A stretch of 64,000 bases of DNA from Dallia pectoralis. Taxonomy: Eukaryota > Chordata > Actinopteri > Esociformes > Umbridae. The stretch spans positions 6,749,610 through 6,813,609 of the forward strand of contig CM055760.1 of assembly GCA_029465975.1 (NCBI GenBank). Reading direction: 5' to 3'. Below the pieces are notes generated by a model. It had not been told where the DNA came from. It ran no database searches and saw nothing but the letters and a program-made list of their open reading frames with translations. Each line of letters opens with the position of its first letter. Within the stretch, counting starts at the first letter, position 1. Below, piece after piece: positions 1 through 45,200 of this stretch. The position numbers and the translations under genes were made by a program.

Positions 1-235
1 GACTTTATATTCCTATTTCTTTCTCTACCTCCATGACTCTACATCTCTAATTTTCTCTTTCTACCTCACTGACTCTACACCTTTTCTCTCTCTCTACCTC
101 CCTAAATCCACACCTACGCTTATCTCTCTCTACCTCCCTGACTCTACATCGCTCATTTTATCTCTCTACCTCGTCTGACTCTACACCTTGCCTTTACTCT
201 CTCTACCTCCCTGACTGTACTTGTCTCTTTTTTCT
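1..235. repeat. degenerate pyrimidine-rich tandem repeat, ~37 bp
   Basis: About six imperfect units of the form CTCTCTACCTCCCTGACTCTACA with variable T-rich spacers. It lies in the TTC28 intron before window exon 1 and probably continues left of the window. CT and CA microsatellites follow at ~293-316 and ~402-482. Confidence 0.7.
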
Positions 236-401
236 TTTTCTATTTCTCAATGTTTATCACATTTGTCGTAGTGTCTTCAAAAAAAATGTCACCTCTCTCC
301 CTCTCTCTCTCTCTTTCTGTGTTGTTATGCCATCTGTTCTTGATAAATGGAAGAATGAAGCAGTAAGTTAAGCATCTGTTCATCCAGCACCCATCATCTG
401 C

Positions 402-458
<57 letters not shown>

Positions 459-611
459 ACGTACTCACACACACACACACATATGTTTGTTATGTATTGG
501 CTCAACCCTGGCATCAGTATGACTTCAACCTGAACTGGCCCTCCAGCAGGTGGTCTGTGGGTGGAGGTTGTGTAGAGGTGGTGTTCATACACCACATAAG
601 GTAGCGGAGGT

Positions 612-1250
612 TCGGTGGAAGCTGACAGACATGTGCTAACAGACAGACATGTGCTAACAGACAGACATGTGCCAACAGACAGACATGTGCCAACAGACAG
701 ACATGTGCCAACAGACAGACATGTGCCAACAGACAGACATGTGCCAACAGACAGACATGTGCCAACAGACAGACATGTGCTAACAGACAGACATGTGCTA
801 ACAGACAGACATGTGCCAACAGACAGACATGTGCCAACAGACAGACATGTGCCAACAGACAGACATGTGCCAACAGACAGACATGTGCCAACAGACAGAC
901 ATGTGCCAACAGACAGACATGTGCCAACAGACAGACATGTGCTAACATACAGACATGTGCTAACATACAGACATGTGCCAACATACAGACATGTGCCAAC
1001 AGACAGACATGTGCCAACAGACAGACATGTGCCAACAGACAGACATGTGCCAACAGACAGAAATGTGCCAACAGACAGAAATGTGCCATCAGACAGACAT
1101 GTGCCATCAGACAGACATGTGCCAACAGACAGACATGTGCCAACAGACAGACATGTGCCAACAGACAGACATGTGCCAACAGACAGACATGTGCCAACAG
1201 ACAGACATGTGCTAACGTACAGACATGTGCTAATACACAGACATGTGCTT
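612..1250. repeat. 18-bp minisatellite, ~35 copies
   Basis: The unit ACATGTGCCAACAGACAG has point variants (GCTAAC, AACATACAG, AAATGTG). Because 18 is a multiple of three, it is open in several frames (T-D-R-H-V-P and others), giving false long ORFs on both strands. Confidence 0.92.
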
Positions 1251-1594
1251 AAGGACTGATATATTGGTGGGGGCCCGGGGGGACTATCTGCTGTCAGTGT
1301 GTCTAATTTGGGGAACTTGGCATGGATTAAGTACTGGTGGGCGGCGTATAGTGTATAGACTGAAGCCAGCACACCCACAGTATTCCAGCAGCGCTAGTTG
1401 TTGATATAGCAATTATAGTTTCCTCAGTGTAGAATCTGGTTAGATATAATTTCCATTATTTTATTATATTTTCAGTTTTGTTATATTCATTCATGTGAAA
1501 ATGTTTTTGTCAAATATGATGACCACACCAAATCAGAGGTCGACAAAGAAGATCACGAATAATAACAATAAATTAAATGTTTCCCCTTTTTTAG

Positions 1595-34582
<32,988 letters not shown>

Positions 34583-35420
34583 GACGGATAGAGTCTTCCT
34601 GGTTAGAGATTTTTTCGTCTCTGAATAATACTAGCACACACACACACACACAGAAGTCTTGGACATTCCAGATCATGGAGTGTCGTTAGCTCGGTAGCAA
34701 CCGCACAATGAATTTGGAGGATGTCGGGTTTTTGTCCTGTTCACTTTTTGAAAGTGATTCTGACAACTCCAACAACCAATCACGAGTAAAGGATGGTCAG
34801 AACAGGCAAAAGTCAAAAGAGAAGAGGGCTTTCCCTCCAAACGCCAGAGGTGGTCAGATAGGGCAATCGGTTGAAATCGGCGTATGGTTCCTAACTGAAA
34901 GTAGATCATATATTACGTATGCCATCTACAACACTGTTAGGACACATTGTTACAGACTGATGGTGTCAGGCCCTGAGATCGTTAAAATGGCTGAGAAATA
35001 AACAATATGTTCATACATTCTAACTAAAACGCTCGCTGTTTGTGTAAGTTTATGTCATTTTTTAATTTTGATTTATTTGAATATAGTTGTTAATTGTTAC
35101 TATCAAGGATCACAACTGTTATTGTTTTGTAAATAAATCATTTTTTTTATATTTAGTATTACTTGTTTTATATATTAATAAGCAAACAGTGCACAAAAAG
35201 AAAGAAAAAGCTTTTCGTGTTTTTATCGAAATGCTGAAAAAGCTGGTGAGAAGAATTCAATTTAGATGGAGTGTCCGTCTAAGAAAGCATGAGATATTTT
35301 TTTCCATTCAACATGTCAATGTATTTTTAACACATTTTTGCACCAGTGGACTGTTGTTTAAAGATGCATCGGTTGTTTTTCAGACCAATTGATTGAATAA
35401 ATAAAGTTTGATCTGTTGAC
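34583..35420 (+). other. TTC28: TTC28 3' untranslated region with poly(A) signals
   Basis: AT-rich sequence follows the stop codon. AATAAA hexamers occur at 34997-35002 and, as an overlapping pair, at 35396-35405, either of which could end the transcript. A short CA run lies at ~34634-34652. No coding exon is seen from here to the PITPNB promoter at about 36150. Confidence 0.6.
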
Positions 35421-36119
35421 CCGTTTTCAGAATTATGAAGAGGGATGCCTGCTTGGACTTGACTACAGTCTTCATCTTAAACCATGCCATATATTGTTAT
35501 CCTCTTTAAAAACATTCAGCTGTTACACCTTTGGGCTTTCCGAGAGGGATTTGTACACAGTGGTGACTATTCTGAAGCTTGCTGGGCAATATAGTGATTG
35601 CACCATATCTATAGCCTAAAATGTATCTGATTACTGACCCTGAAAGGTATTTAGAAAAAGGAGAAAATAGGGCTCCAAGTGGTCCTACCAGCTGCTTTTA
35701 TTGTGTTTGATTAATATATTTTGTGTCTAAAGACATATCGGCATAATATATTTATTTTTCTATGGTCTCAAGTGGGGAATATTGACCCAATGAAAATGTC
35801 TAAGATAGATACTGAAAACAGAGTATTTTAGCCCAAGTTTCTTTCGTTTTCTTAACAATACTGTCATTACAGATCATTACAATTGTTATTACATTCATGG
35901 ACAAAGTCTTTATAATAATAAATATATAATTGTTGGTGAGAACCTGAGGGAGGATCCCAAACCATGGCTATGTAAATCAAATCGAAAATGGAGTCCTCGA
36001 CTTGTAGGTCTTAGGCAATTTTTATATCCACTGCACAGACAACCATTATTATTATTCATCTCACGACACATGTGTACGTTTGTTTATTTCAAACAACACA
36101 CACGTCATCGTCCACTCGT

Positions 36120-36251
36120 CATCCCACTTCGTCTACCTCTACGAGCAGCTTCTGACCAATCAGCGACGCCGGTGGGCGGAAACAACTTGTTGATAATTTA
36201 GGATGACGTCGGGAGCCTCGCGCAGCCGCAGCCGCAGCCCGGGAGGAGAAG
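36120..36251 (+). promoter_or_regulatory. PITPNB: PITPNB promoter and 5' UTR
   Basis: A GC- and CpG-richer patch sits in otherwise AT-rich DNA, directly before the PITPNB start codon. It contains a CCAAT box (36155-36159, in TGACCAATCAGCG) and a CRE-like TGACGTC at 36204-36210. A short GCAGCC run (~36221-36240) precedes GGAGGAGAAG and the ATG at 36252. There is no TATA box, as expected for a housekeeping gene. The exact transcription start cannot be read from sequence. Confidence 0.55.
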
Positions 36252-39200
36252 ATGGTGCTTATCAAGGAATAGTGAGTACAAGTATTTGACATTAAAAATG
36301 TGGTTTAATTCTCTTTTCTTAGGAATGTATTGAGTTAGTGTGACTGTAGATCGAATCGACGACTAACGGTTGGCGTATGTCGGCGTTTTGGCAGTTGAAA
36401 GGATAATGTATAATAATAACAAGCGGTCGGGATTGATCAGGGATGGATGTGGGTTCATGGCTACAGTACCGGTGTTTAGGCCTCTGCTACACTCCAGCGA
36501 TAGATAGCTAGTGGACAAGGATGCTACTATGCTAGCGTTGGATGAATCTGAATCTAGGGAAAATGCTAACAGGCTAACTATGTTTATCCCCCCCACCTGT
36601 ATATAAAATGTAAATATAATGTGAATACATGTTAGTTACGAGTTGTACCACCCGATCTAACTAGCTATGTTAGACACGGTGCGGTTATCGTAGCAGGTCC
36701 GGTGAGTGATGATGGCTGATGGCGGGTTAGACTATACTGTAATGGATATTGCCCGGCACAGTAAGTGAAACCCAATGCAAAAGCAGACAAATATAATGTA
36801 TCACAATAATATAAGAGAGACAATTTAGCTTCTACGGTAACGTCTTAAGTTAATATTTCACTGGCCGTCCATCCTTTAGCTAGTTCAGCTTGGGTGAGTA
36901 GTATTACAGTCACCATGACACTTAAGCTAATTACACTTAGCCGGTATTTTTAGACATTGTTGTGTTCAGCTTGTCACTCACTCAAACTCGGTCTACTATT
37001 TCTTACCGAAACATGTAATTTCCATAGGCTTATTCCAGTCATATGCGTTAATGGATTCTATGTTATATAAAACGGCTAACCCAAAGTGTTTAACTTCAAC
37101 AAGTTCGTTAATTGAGAAGAGGTTTTCTCGGAACCACGGATAGTTAACGTTTGGCTGAATCATCATGACATAAGCTACTGTATTTCTAATGCCAAAATCT
37201 AAACACCCTACATTTATATACTTGATACAGTGATATCTATCTCTTCCATGCTATCAAATGATTTCAATGACTGCATTGCTCAATGCTATGTCAACCTTTT
37301 TTATGGCCATTTTTAGTTGGCAAAGTAATTGACCCCCGCTTGGCAAGATTACAATGGCTGTCCCAAGAGTGTCATCATCCATATTTGATTTAGGGCTGTC
37401 TCAAATGCAATCGCTTCATGTCTGGTCAACTGATAATTCTCAGGTGACACCGGAATAACAGTTCTGGCAACATACCTTTCCATAGCTATATTCTTTTCCG
37501 TTATGTTTTATGACCATGTCTGTGGCTGGGGGAGCGTTAATGCTTGCCTTTGACAAAACACAAGGCTTGTTTGTATTGTTTCTTAGCAGCTCTGTAGCTG
37601 TTTAACTCACCTGAGCAAACTGTGATCACTGGACTAGGCTGGTTTCTTCAGAAGCTTAATGGGTTGATGGGAATGTGTCTCAGTCTAACTCACATTGCCC
37701 CAATGCAAAATGCACATCAGGTCATCCCATCTGGACTGACACCTGGAGTTTAGGGAGTGGTTACTGACTGTGGTCGTGTGTCACTTGTCTTTGAGTCTGA
37801 GGAAGTATCAGTGGCATCAACAGAGCTGCTTCATCTCAGGGTTGTGGGGTTTCCTGGGTAACTATGCTAGGGATGTGACTGGTGGCAACTTCCTGTTGTG
37901 GTTGTAGGCAGTGATTTGGTTTTCCATATCTGGATCTGCCCCTTCCTGTTCATTCTGCTCTGACATCCTTTTTGCCTTCCTGTCCCTCTAGAGCCACATG
38001 CAGCTTCTGTCTTGCAGTAACACCTGTGGAACTGTTCTAACACTTACTCATATTCCACTACAATAATTAATCGCAACAGCTTTTTAATGTAAATATCGTT
38101 CGAATGTATGTAAATTATATTCACTCTTGTGCAGTTTTGATTTGGCCTAACCACTGAACTGGAAGCAGTATATACTAACTGACCATGTTGTTTACCTCTG
38201 AAATAACATGGAGCTTTCCATCAAACAAGTGCTGGTGATAGTGCTGACCGGTTTTTTCTGATTCTGTGTGTGGAGCAGGAAGGGCCGACGGAACCAGACT
38301 TCCAACATCATTCGACCCGACTACTCATTGAGTGAGACGTGGTCTTTAGACACTGTTGTCGCGGGGACTATCTGTTGGAATTGTGTCCCATGTTATTTTG
38401 GAAGGTGACATGCGATAATTGACCTTAGAAACATCTCCATGATCTGTCCACAAGTCTCATATCTAAATACATATATTTATGTGTAAAGCTTCTCTAAAGC
38501 TGCATTAAAGCTTCTCCTTGACTCGATCCCGCACCAGAGGGGGCAATGTGTCTCTCTGAGGGTGGATCCCCTTCTTCTGGGGATTGATGGGATGGTCTGG
38601 GTTGTACAGGCTTGCTCTCAGGAAGTTTAGTGTGAACTTACTAGGTCGATACACCCGAATAGATGGTTGTAAAGGTGAAGCTCAATTGGGAAGTTTCCTG
38701 CCATTCAAGACACCTACACCTGGATGTGTCAGAGGAAGGCCATAAAGATCAGCTAAGACTCCAGTCATCTGAGACCTGATCTGTTCTCCTTGTAACCACA
38801 CAAAAAAGGTATCGGTGTGTCACTCAATTAGGGACAAGACCTTGGACAGCTTCTAAGCCGTAGACTTGGGTCTTCTCAATAGATACTCATATGTAACCTG
38901 GACTTACTGCCCACACTGTGTCTTCGCCGGCTTTTTTTATTTGTATTTTCTATTAGATTGCAGTAAGGTATTGCCTTTTCATTGCTGTGTTTCTGTTTCA
39001 TTCTTGTTTTTTTTTTATTTTTTGTGGGGGGACGTAACACTCTCTGCCATGATATTGTTTCAATTGTACATTGAACATTTTATTAATCAAATTCTGAACA
39101 CATTTTTCACTTTTAAATGTTTTGAAAGGTTCCACAGAGGGCATAGTCTGATACTTTAGCAGATAGTAGATACTTTAACTTTTGTTGGTTACTAATGCTT

Positions 39201-42200
39201 GTTTTTCTTTTTCTGTCCTTTAGCCGTGTGGTCCTTCCGATCTCTGTGCAGGAGGTGAGTGACAACACAGAAACACAGCAGCTACACTGTTTCGTGCATT
39301 CCAGCGCTCTGCGCTGCAGATGGCCTTAATACACCCTGTCCCTGCGTTTCACTGGGTCTCGTCTGTTATCTGTAGCCATAAGGGCTGTGGTGGTCTTGGA
39401 GCATCTGATGCAACCACATGAAGGTCGTAGTTCAGGTACACAATGTGATCGCCCCGAGGCAGTGCCCCATGCTTTTAGTGAAGGCCGTTATTCTGTGACC
39501 GGTATAAAAACACAAAATGCCTGAGTCCGACCCCATCCATTATGATGTTCCCCTCACACAACAGGCTGTGAGGCCCTGGAGGCATGTTCTGTCTCTAAGT
39601 TGTTACTACTTCTGCTGTTCGATGCATTAGAGTAAGGACAAACATCTTTTAGGCAACGTTTGCTCGGTTTACCTCGTTCTTCCCAGGCAGGGTGTCAAGG
39701 GAAAAACATACATTTGCATAGTTTATAAATGTATTCTAGCCGAGAGATTGTCAGGGTTTTGTCAGACGTACTGTAGCTGCCTAAGGCAATGTAAGATCTG
39801 ACTTGTGTTACTCTGGGAGGCTTGAGGTTCCAAACGTTCGTTGGACAGCAGGTCAAAGGTGGTGAGGTGCTGCTGGAGGCTTTTTCCATATCCAAATCAA
39901 GTTCAATACTGTGTGTGTGTGTTGTTACATGGGACAACGGGTCCTTTGTTGTTGAACAACACGTCGGGGGTCAGATCCGGGCCTGTGTCTGTAGTCGTCT
40001 GCTCTAACGCTTTGACAATTTGTCTCTGTCTTGCACGTGCGCCCGCGCAATGCGGAGCTTTCATTTGTCCTTGTCTAAGCCTGCTAAGTCTCAGCCCTGA
40101 GACTTAGAGGTGTGACGGTACCGCAATCGGGACAAAAGTCGGTATGTGCGTTGCCAAATAGAGTGATAGCCTTCCCAATTTTTTTTACTGTTTACAAAAT
40201 CTCCCAATCACCAAAACACCCCCAGACCATTAAATTGCTTCCACCATGCTTGACATCCTGTCACGTACTCCTCCAGCATCTTCATTTGCTCTGCCGCATC
40301 TCACAAATGTTGTTCTTTGTCATCCAAACATGTGAAACTTGAATTTGTCGGTCCATTACACTTTTTTTTACAGTCTTTATTCTGTCCAGCGTTTGTGTTC
40401 TTTTGTCCATTTTAGTTTTTAATTGGCCAGTCTGAGTAATTGCTTGTTCTGTAATCGAACCCACAATTTCGGATGCTCAATTTGTCTAAAGAAGGCCCGT
40501 TTCATTGCTTCTTCAATCAGAACCTTTTTCAGCAGTGCTCGCATGGATGTTAAAGGGTTGTCTACTGATTAATTAGCAATTTTTTAAATGAGGAACTTGG
40601 ATTAGCAGACACAACGTGCCACTGTAACATAGGAGGGCTAGTTGCTGATAATGGGCCTCTGTATGCATATGTAGGTTGGTCAATAATATCACCTGCTTCC
40701 AGTTATAATTGTCCTTTACAACATTAACAATGTTTCCACTGTATTTCTGACCAATTTGATGTTATTTTAACCGACCGAACTATATGCTTTCCTTTGCAAA
40801 AACGTGCATATTTCTAACTGACCCCTGTCTTTTGAACAATAGTATGTATACGTGTTTGAGATTTCGCAAGACGCCAAATCATAAACCACTAGCACTTACG
40901 TTATCTGACCCTATAAAGGTATCGCACCATCACAATCTAAGTGGATGGCTGGGCACTAGAGTGGAATGGGGGTGTGTGTGTGTCCTGTGTGTGCGTGTCC
41001 TGTGTGTGACACCGTTATCTGTATGTGTTGCAGTACCAAGTGGGCCAGTTGTTCACTGTAGCAGAGGCCAGTAAGAATGAGACGGGGGGAGGAGAAGGCA
41101 TTGAAGTGCTGATAAACGAACCGTACGAGGAGGAGGGGGAGAAGGGCCAGTACACACACAAAGTCTACCATCTAAAGAGGTAACCCACTCTTCTATCCAG
41201 CAGGCCTGGCTCTCCTGGACAATGGTGAAGATATGGGTTTGGTGATTAGCTGACACATTAAATAAAGTGTGCTAGAATGTGTCGGGATATATCGAATACA
41301 TGGAACGACTGTGGATCCCGGGGGGTCTTTGTTGTTGACTTGGGGTATGTGGCCTCTTTCAGAACCTTTGTGTCTGCGATTTACTTCCTGGTTGAGTTAG
41401 TAATGTGACGAATGAAAAATATTTACATTTGGTTGGCGAGTTCACGTTTTCCTAGTATGATTGCATGTCAGTAGAAGGATATTAAAGTCACTATTGATCA
41501 TCCTATTATTGATGGGAGGGTTAGAATACACACTCGGGTTGTGTTGATAAACGAGCTCATCTGATTATTCGAAAGACACGTCATTGGGAAACCGGCTCAG
41601 AATTGTTCTTTGTGTGTTTGTGCATCCATACAAACCTGCACTGTTCATGTACCATGTTCTAAAATGTGTGTATGAAATGTTGCAGCTAGGGGTCAGAACA
41701 AATTCTGTGTGTGTGTGTCGACATGGAGCAATAAACCTGATTCCGAGACGTATAATGATGATTGACTGCTGCGCTTTTCACCTTCCAGTAAAGTCCCGGG
41801 CTGGTTGAGGTATATTGCACCGGAGGGCGCGTTAGTCTTTCACGAAAAAGCCTGGAATGCCTATCCATACTGTCGCACGGGTGAGTCCTGGAAATCAAAT
41901 CACCCAAATAGGCCCATATCCTTTGTGTCTTGATTGAAGTCTAAAGTCAAATAATAATGTTGTTCTCTTTTTTCCTTTTCGGCTTGTCCTCCTTCTCCTA
42001 CAGTTATAACGGTAAGTGGTGTTCTGACAACGCACACATTCTCTAAATACATTTTAATACATAAAGGATATTAATCACACGACCTGTTTTGCTAATGTGC
42101 CATTGGTTAGCTAGCCAGTGCACAACAGCTGTGTCCTAACCAGCCATGTGGTTTCAACCTAAACAGTTAATTGATTAATTAGCTTAGCTGTGAGGTTTAA

Positions 42201-45200
42201 AATGGCCTTAAGCTTCCCAGCTTCATTCAAGGCTTTCTCGGTATTAAGGAATTACCATTGATTCTGCCCATTGATTCTCCATTCACTGTTTTTTCAAGCT
42301 TGCCCTTTGGTTGATGTTTCACAGCTTCTTTTTCGAGGAACGAAACACTAAAGCCTTCTAAGCATTCGGTTTTCTCAGTATCATGTTATTCCCATCGGTT
42401 CACTATTCAGTTTTTACTCAAGCTTGTGGTGTGCCAGTGTGTAAATAATGCCTTAAGTTAACTGGTTTTAGATGTAATCTTGTCACAGACTTCACACAAC
42501 CTGAATTGTGACAAGAATCGACTAAGTAAATTTGTTTTTGTGATTTATCCAATATGGCCACCATGGACTCATATAATCTAGCATTTAGCTCCTCTCGTGT
42601 TCAGCTCCTCCTTACAAGACTCAAGTCGTCTTCGTTTTACTTCTCGTCCTCCAGAACGAGTATATGAAAGATGACTTCCTGATAAAGATTGAGACGTGGC
42701 ACAAACCTGACATGGGAACGCTAGAAAACGTCCACGACTTGGATGGTCCCACCTGGAAGACCGTGGAGGTGGTCCCAATCGATATCGCTGATAAAGAAGC
42801 CGTAGCCCACGCGGTGAGACACACTCACACACTCACACACCAACCCTGTTGAAATTCTAACTGAACAGCTCCGTTCCAGCACAGCGCCTGTGTCGTTAGC
42901 AACCATGTCTGGATCACCAGGGAATCTGACTCCGGACAACCAAATTAGGTCAGGGAAATCAAGTCACCACACGGGGGGTGGGGGGGGGCTCATCAGACGC
43001 GCCATCCGATTTGGGCGTCGACAGGCCCTGTTAACATCTCTGACACGTTAGTCTGTCCTCCGAGGAGAGGAATATCAGCTGCTGTCGGGTTGACATTATA
43101 TCCCTGGGGATGCTTGTAACGCCAATGTATTTGACACCTTACATATACGGACAGGGTTTTATTGCGGCTGGGCCAGACCCTGGGTGACATGTTTAGTCGT
43201 TTGGCAGACACGGCTTTCTACTTTTTCAGATGACGTGGCACTACCGAGCTCGTGGCACTACCGAGTTGGAAATGAACTTTTTCGTTCACCAGACATTGTG
43301 GCTCTGGGATGCTCTAACTTTACCAGACACACAAAAATACTGTCGCCACTCTTCCAAAAATGGCTTCTTTGCTTAGGCAGGGTTAGAGTTGCCTTTGGCG
43401 GATGTTTCTATTACCGCTGCTGGCCTTTTGATTTCAGTTTAAGGAATATTATGTTTTTGGGATGTATTTCTGGAACAGTCTTTGCCTAATGACTACCAGC
43501 CACTGTTCCGGGTAGTTTTGGCAAATGTATGCGCCAAAGCAATAAATTAGCCGTATTTGGTGGGTAGCAGGTGTTCATTTCCTACCCTGCTCAGAACGAT
43601 AGGAGCCAAGCGCGTCATGGAACCACAAAGGAGCAGCAGGAGGAGGTGGTGTGTGTCTTCCAGGCGCAGTCATTATCGTTTGCGTCAACCTGTCAGCAGA
43701 GGTTCTGTGCTGGGTCCAAACCCTTTCCTGTCAGTAATGGACTAATTGCCCGCCGCTCTGTCTAAATATCCGGCGGGGTCGGCGCATTTGAGGTAGGAGG
43801 GGTTCGACACTTTCACCGGTGCAGCCTGCAGAGGTGACCGGGCAGACCGGGGAAACATCTGCCAGGCCTCAACCGGTCAGTGACGATAAGAGGTGAGATA
43901 ACGGTGATGACAGAGCAGATGTAAGACTGATAAGGGAACATACCCAATAGGCCACGTGACCAGAACCAAGCGACTCGTCCCAGAGATCTGGAGTCGTCGC
44001 TTCACTGGCCAGTAAGGACAGTGAGATCAGGAATACCTGTGCTCTAATGAAATAAGTGGATCAGTGTTGGGGCCACAGCCTAATCGGAGGGGCCATCTGC
44101 TACACACACACAGAGAGAGGTCTGTCACGGTGTTTCTGTGGCTCTCCAGCATTATTAGGCCACGGGGTCCCCCCGGAGGTCATTACATCCACAATACTAC
44201 TTCCCCAATGCGGTATGTGAACGGCAAGAAATACAATGCAGCGTCTTCTAAGATATTGTCTCAAACATAAGTACACAGCACCCTGAGTCCCCGGGCTGGT
44301 TCTGGTTGTGCCCTGGATGGGAGACCAGATGCTGATGATGGTTATGTTAGAGGTCCAGTAATGGTTTGTATTTCCTTTGGTCGTATGAAATCCCAGTGCC
44401 CCATGGCAGTGAAGGGGATATTGCCTCCTAGGATGATGTGTTTTGGAATGAATGTTAAGCAGGTGTCCTGTCTGTCCGTGGTCATTTAAAGTTCCCTTGG
44501 CACTAATTTTAGGAATCGGGGTTGTAACTTGTGGTGGTCTGGTCAAATGTCTAGTCTGGCCCTCATACCCATAAGATACCTTATCAAACACAGCTACTGA
44601 TCTGCTCATTCATTCGTTTACCTTGTTCTGTGTTTATCCCTAAGGTTGTTGCAGTATATCAGTGTTCAATGTTGCTGTATAAAGTCATGGTCAAATTAAT
44701 ATAAAAGCATTAGGCTTCATTTCAGTACTTTACATATCTCTGCCCTACAGGACTATAAAGCAGAGGAAGACCCTGCTCTGTTTAAATCCACTAAGACTGG
44801 CAGAGGGCCTCTCTCATCAGATTGGAAGGTATAGTACATCCGTGTCATCCACCATGTACTACCACTGTGTTGTCATTGTGTACCGTGTACTACTACTGTG
44901 TGTTGTCATTGTGTACTATCACTGTGGGTTGTCATTGTGTACTATCACTGTGGGTTGTCATTGTGTACTACCACTGTGTGTTGTCATTGTGTACTACCAC
45001 TGTGTGTTGTCATTGTGTACTACCACTGTGTGTTGTCATTGTGTACTACCACTGTGTGTTGTCATTGTGTACTACCACTGTGTGTTGTCATTGTGTACTA
45101 CCACTGTGTGTTGTCATTGTGTACTACCACTGTGTGTTTTCATTGTGTACTACCACTGTGGGTGGTCATTGTGTACTACCACTGTGTGTTGTCATTGTGT

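Noticed and set aside
380..1378. Long ORFs with T-C-L-S-V-G or T-D-R-H-V-P repeats on both strands
   Set aside because: They are translations of the 18-bp minisatellite, open because the unit is a multiple of three; no splice or start support.
44283..44320. A 5S rRNA gene
   Set aside because: Only the internal-control motif matches; the rest is retroposon sequence.
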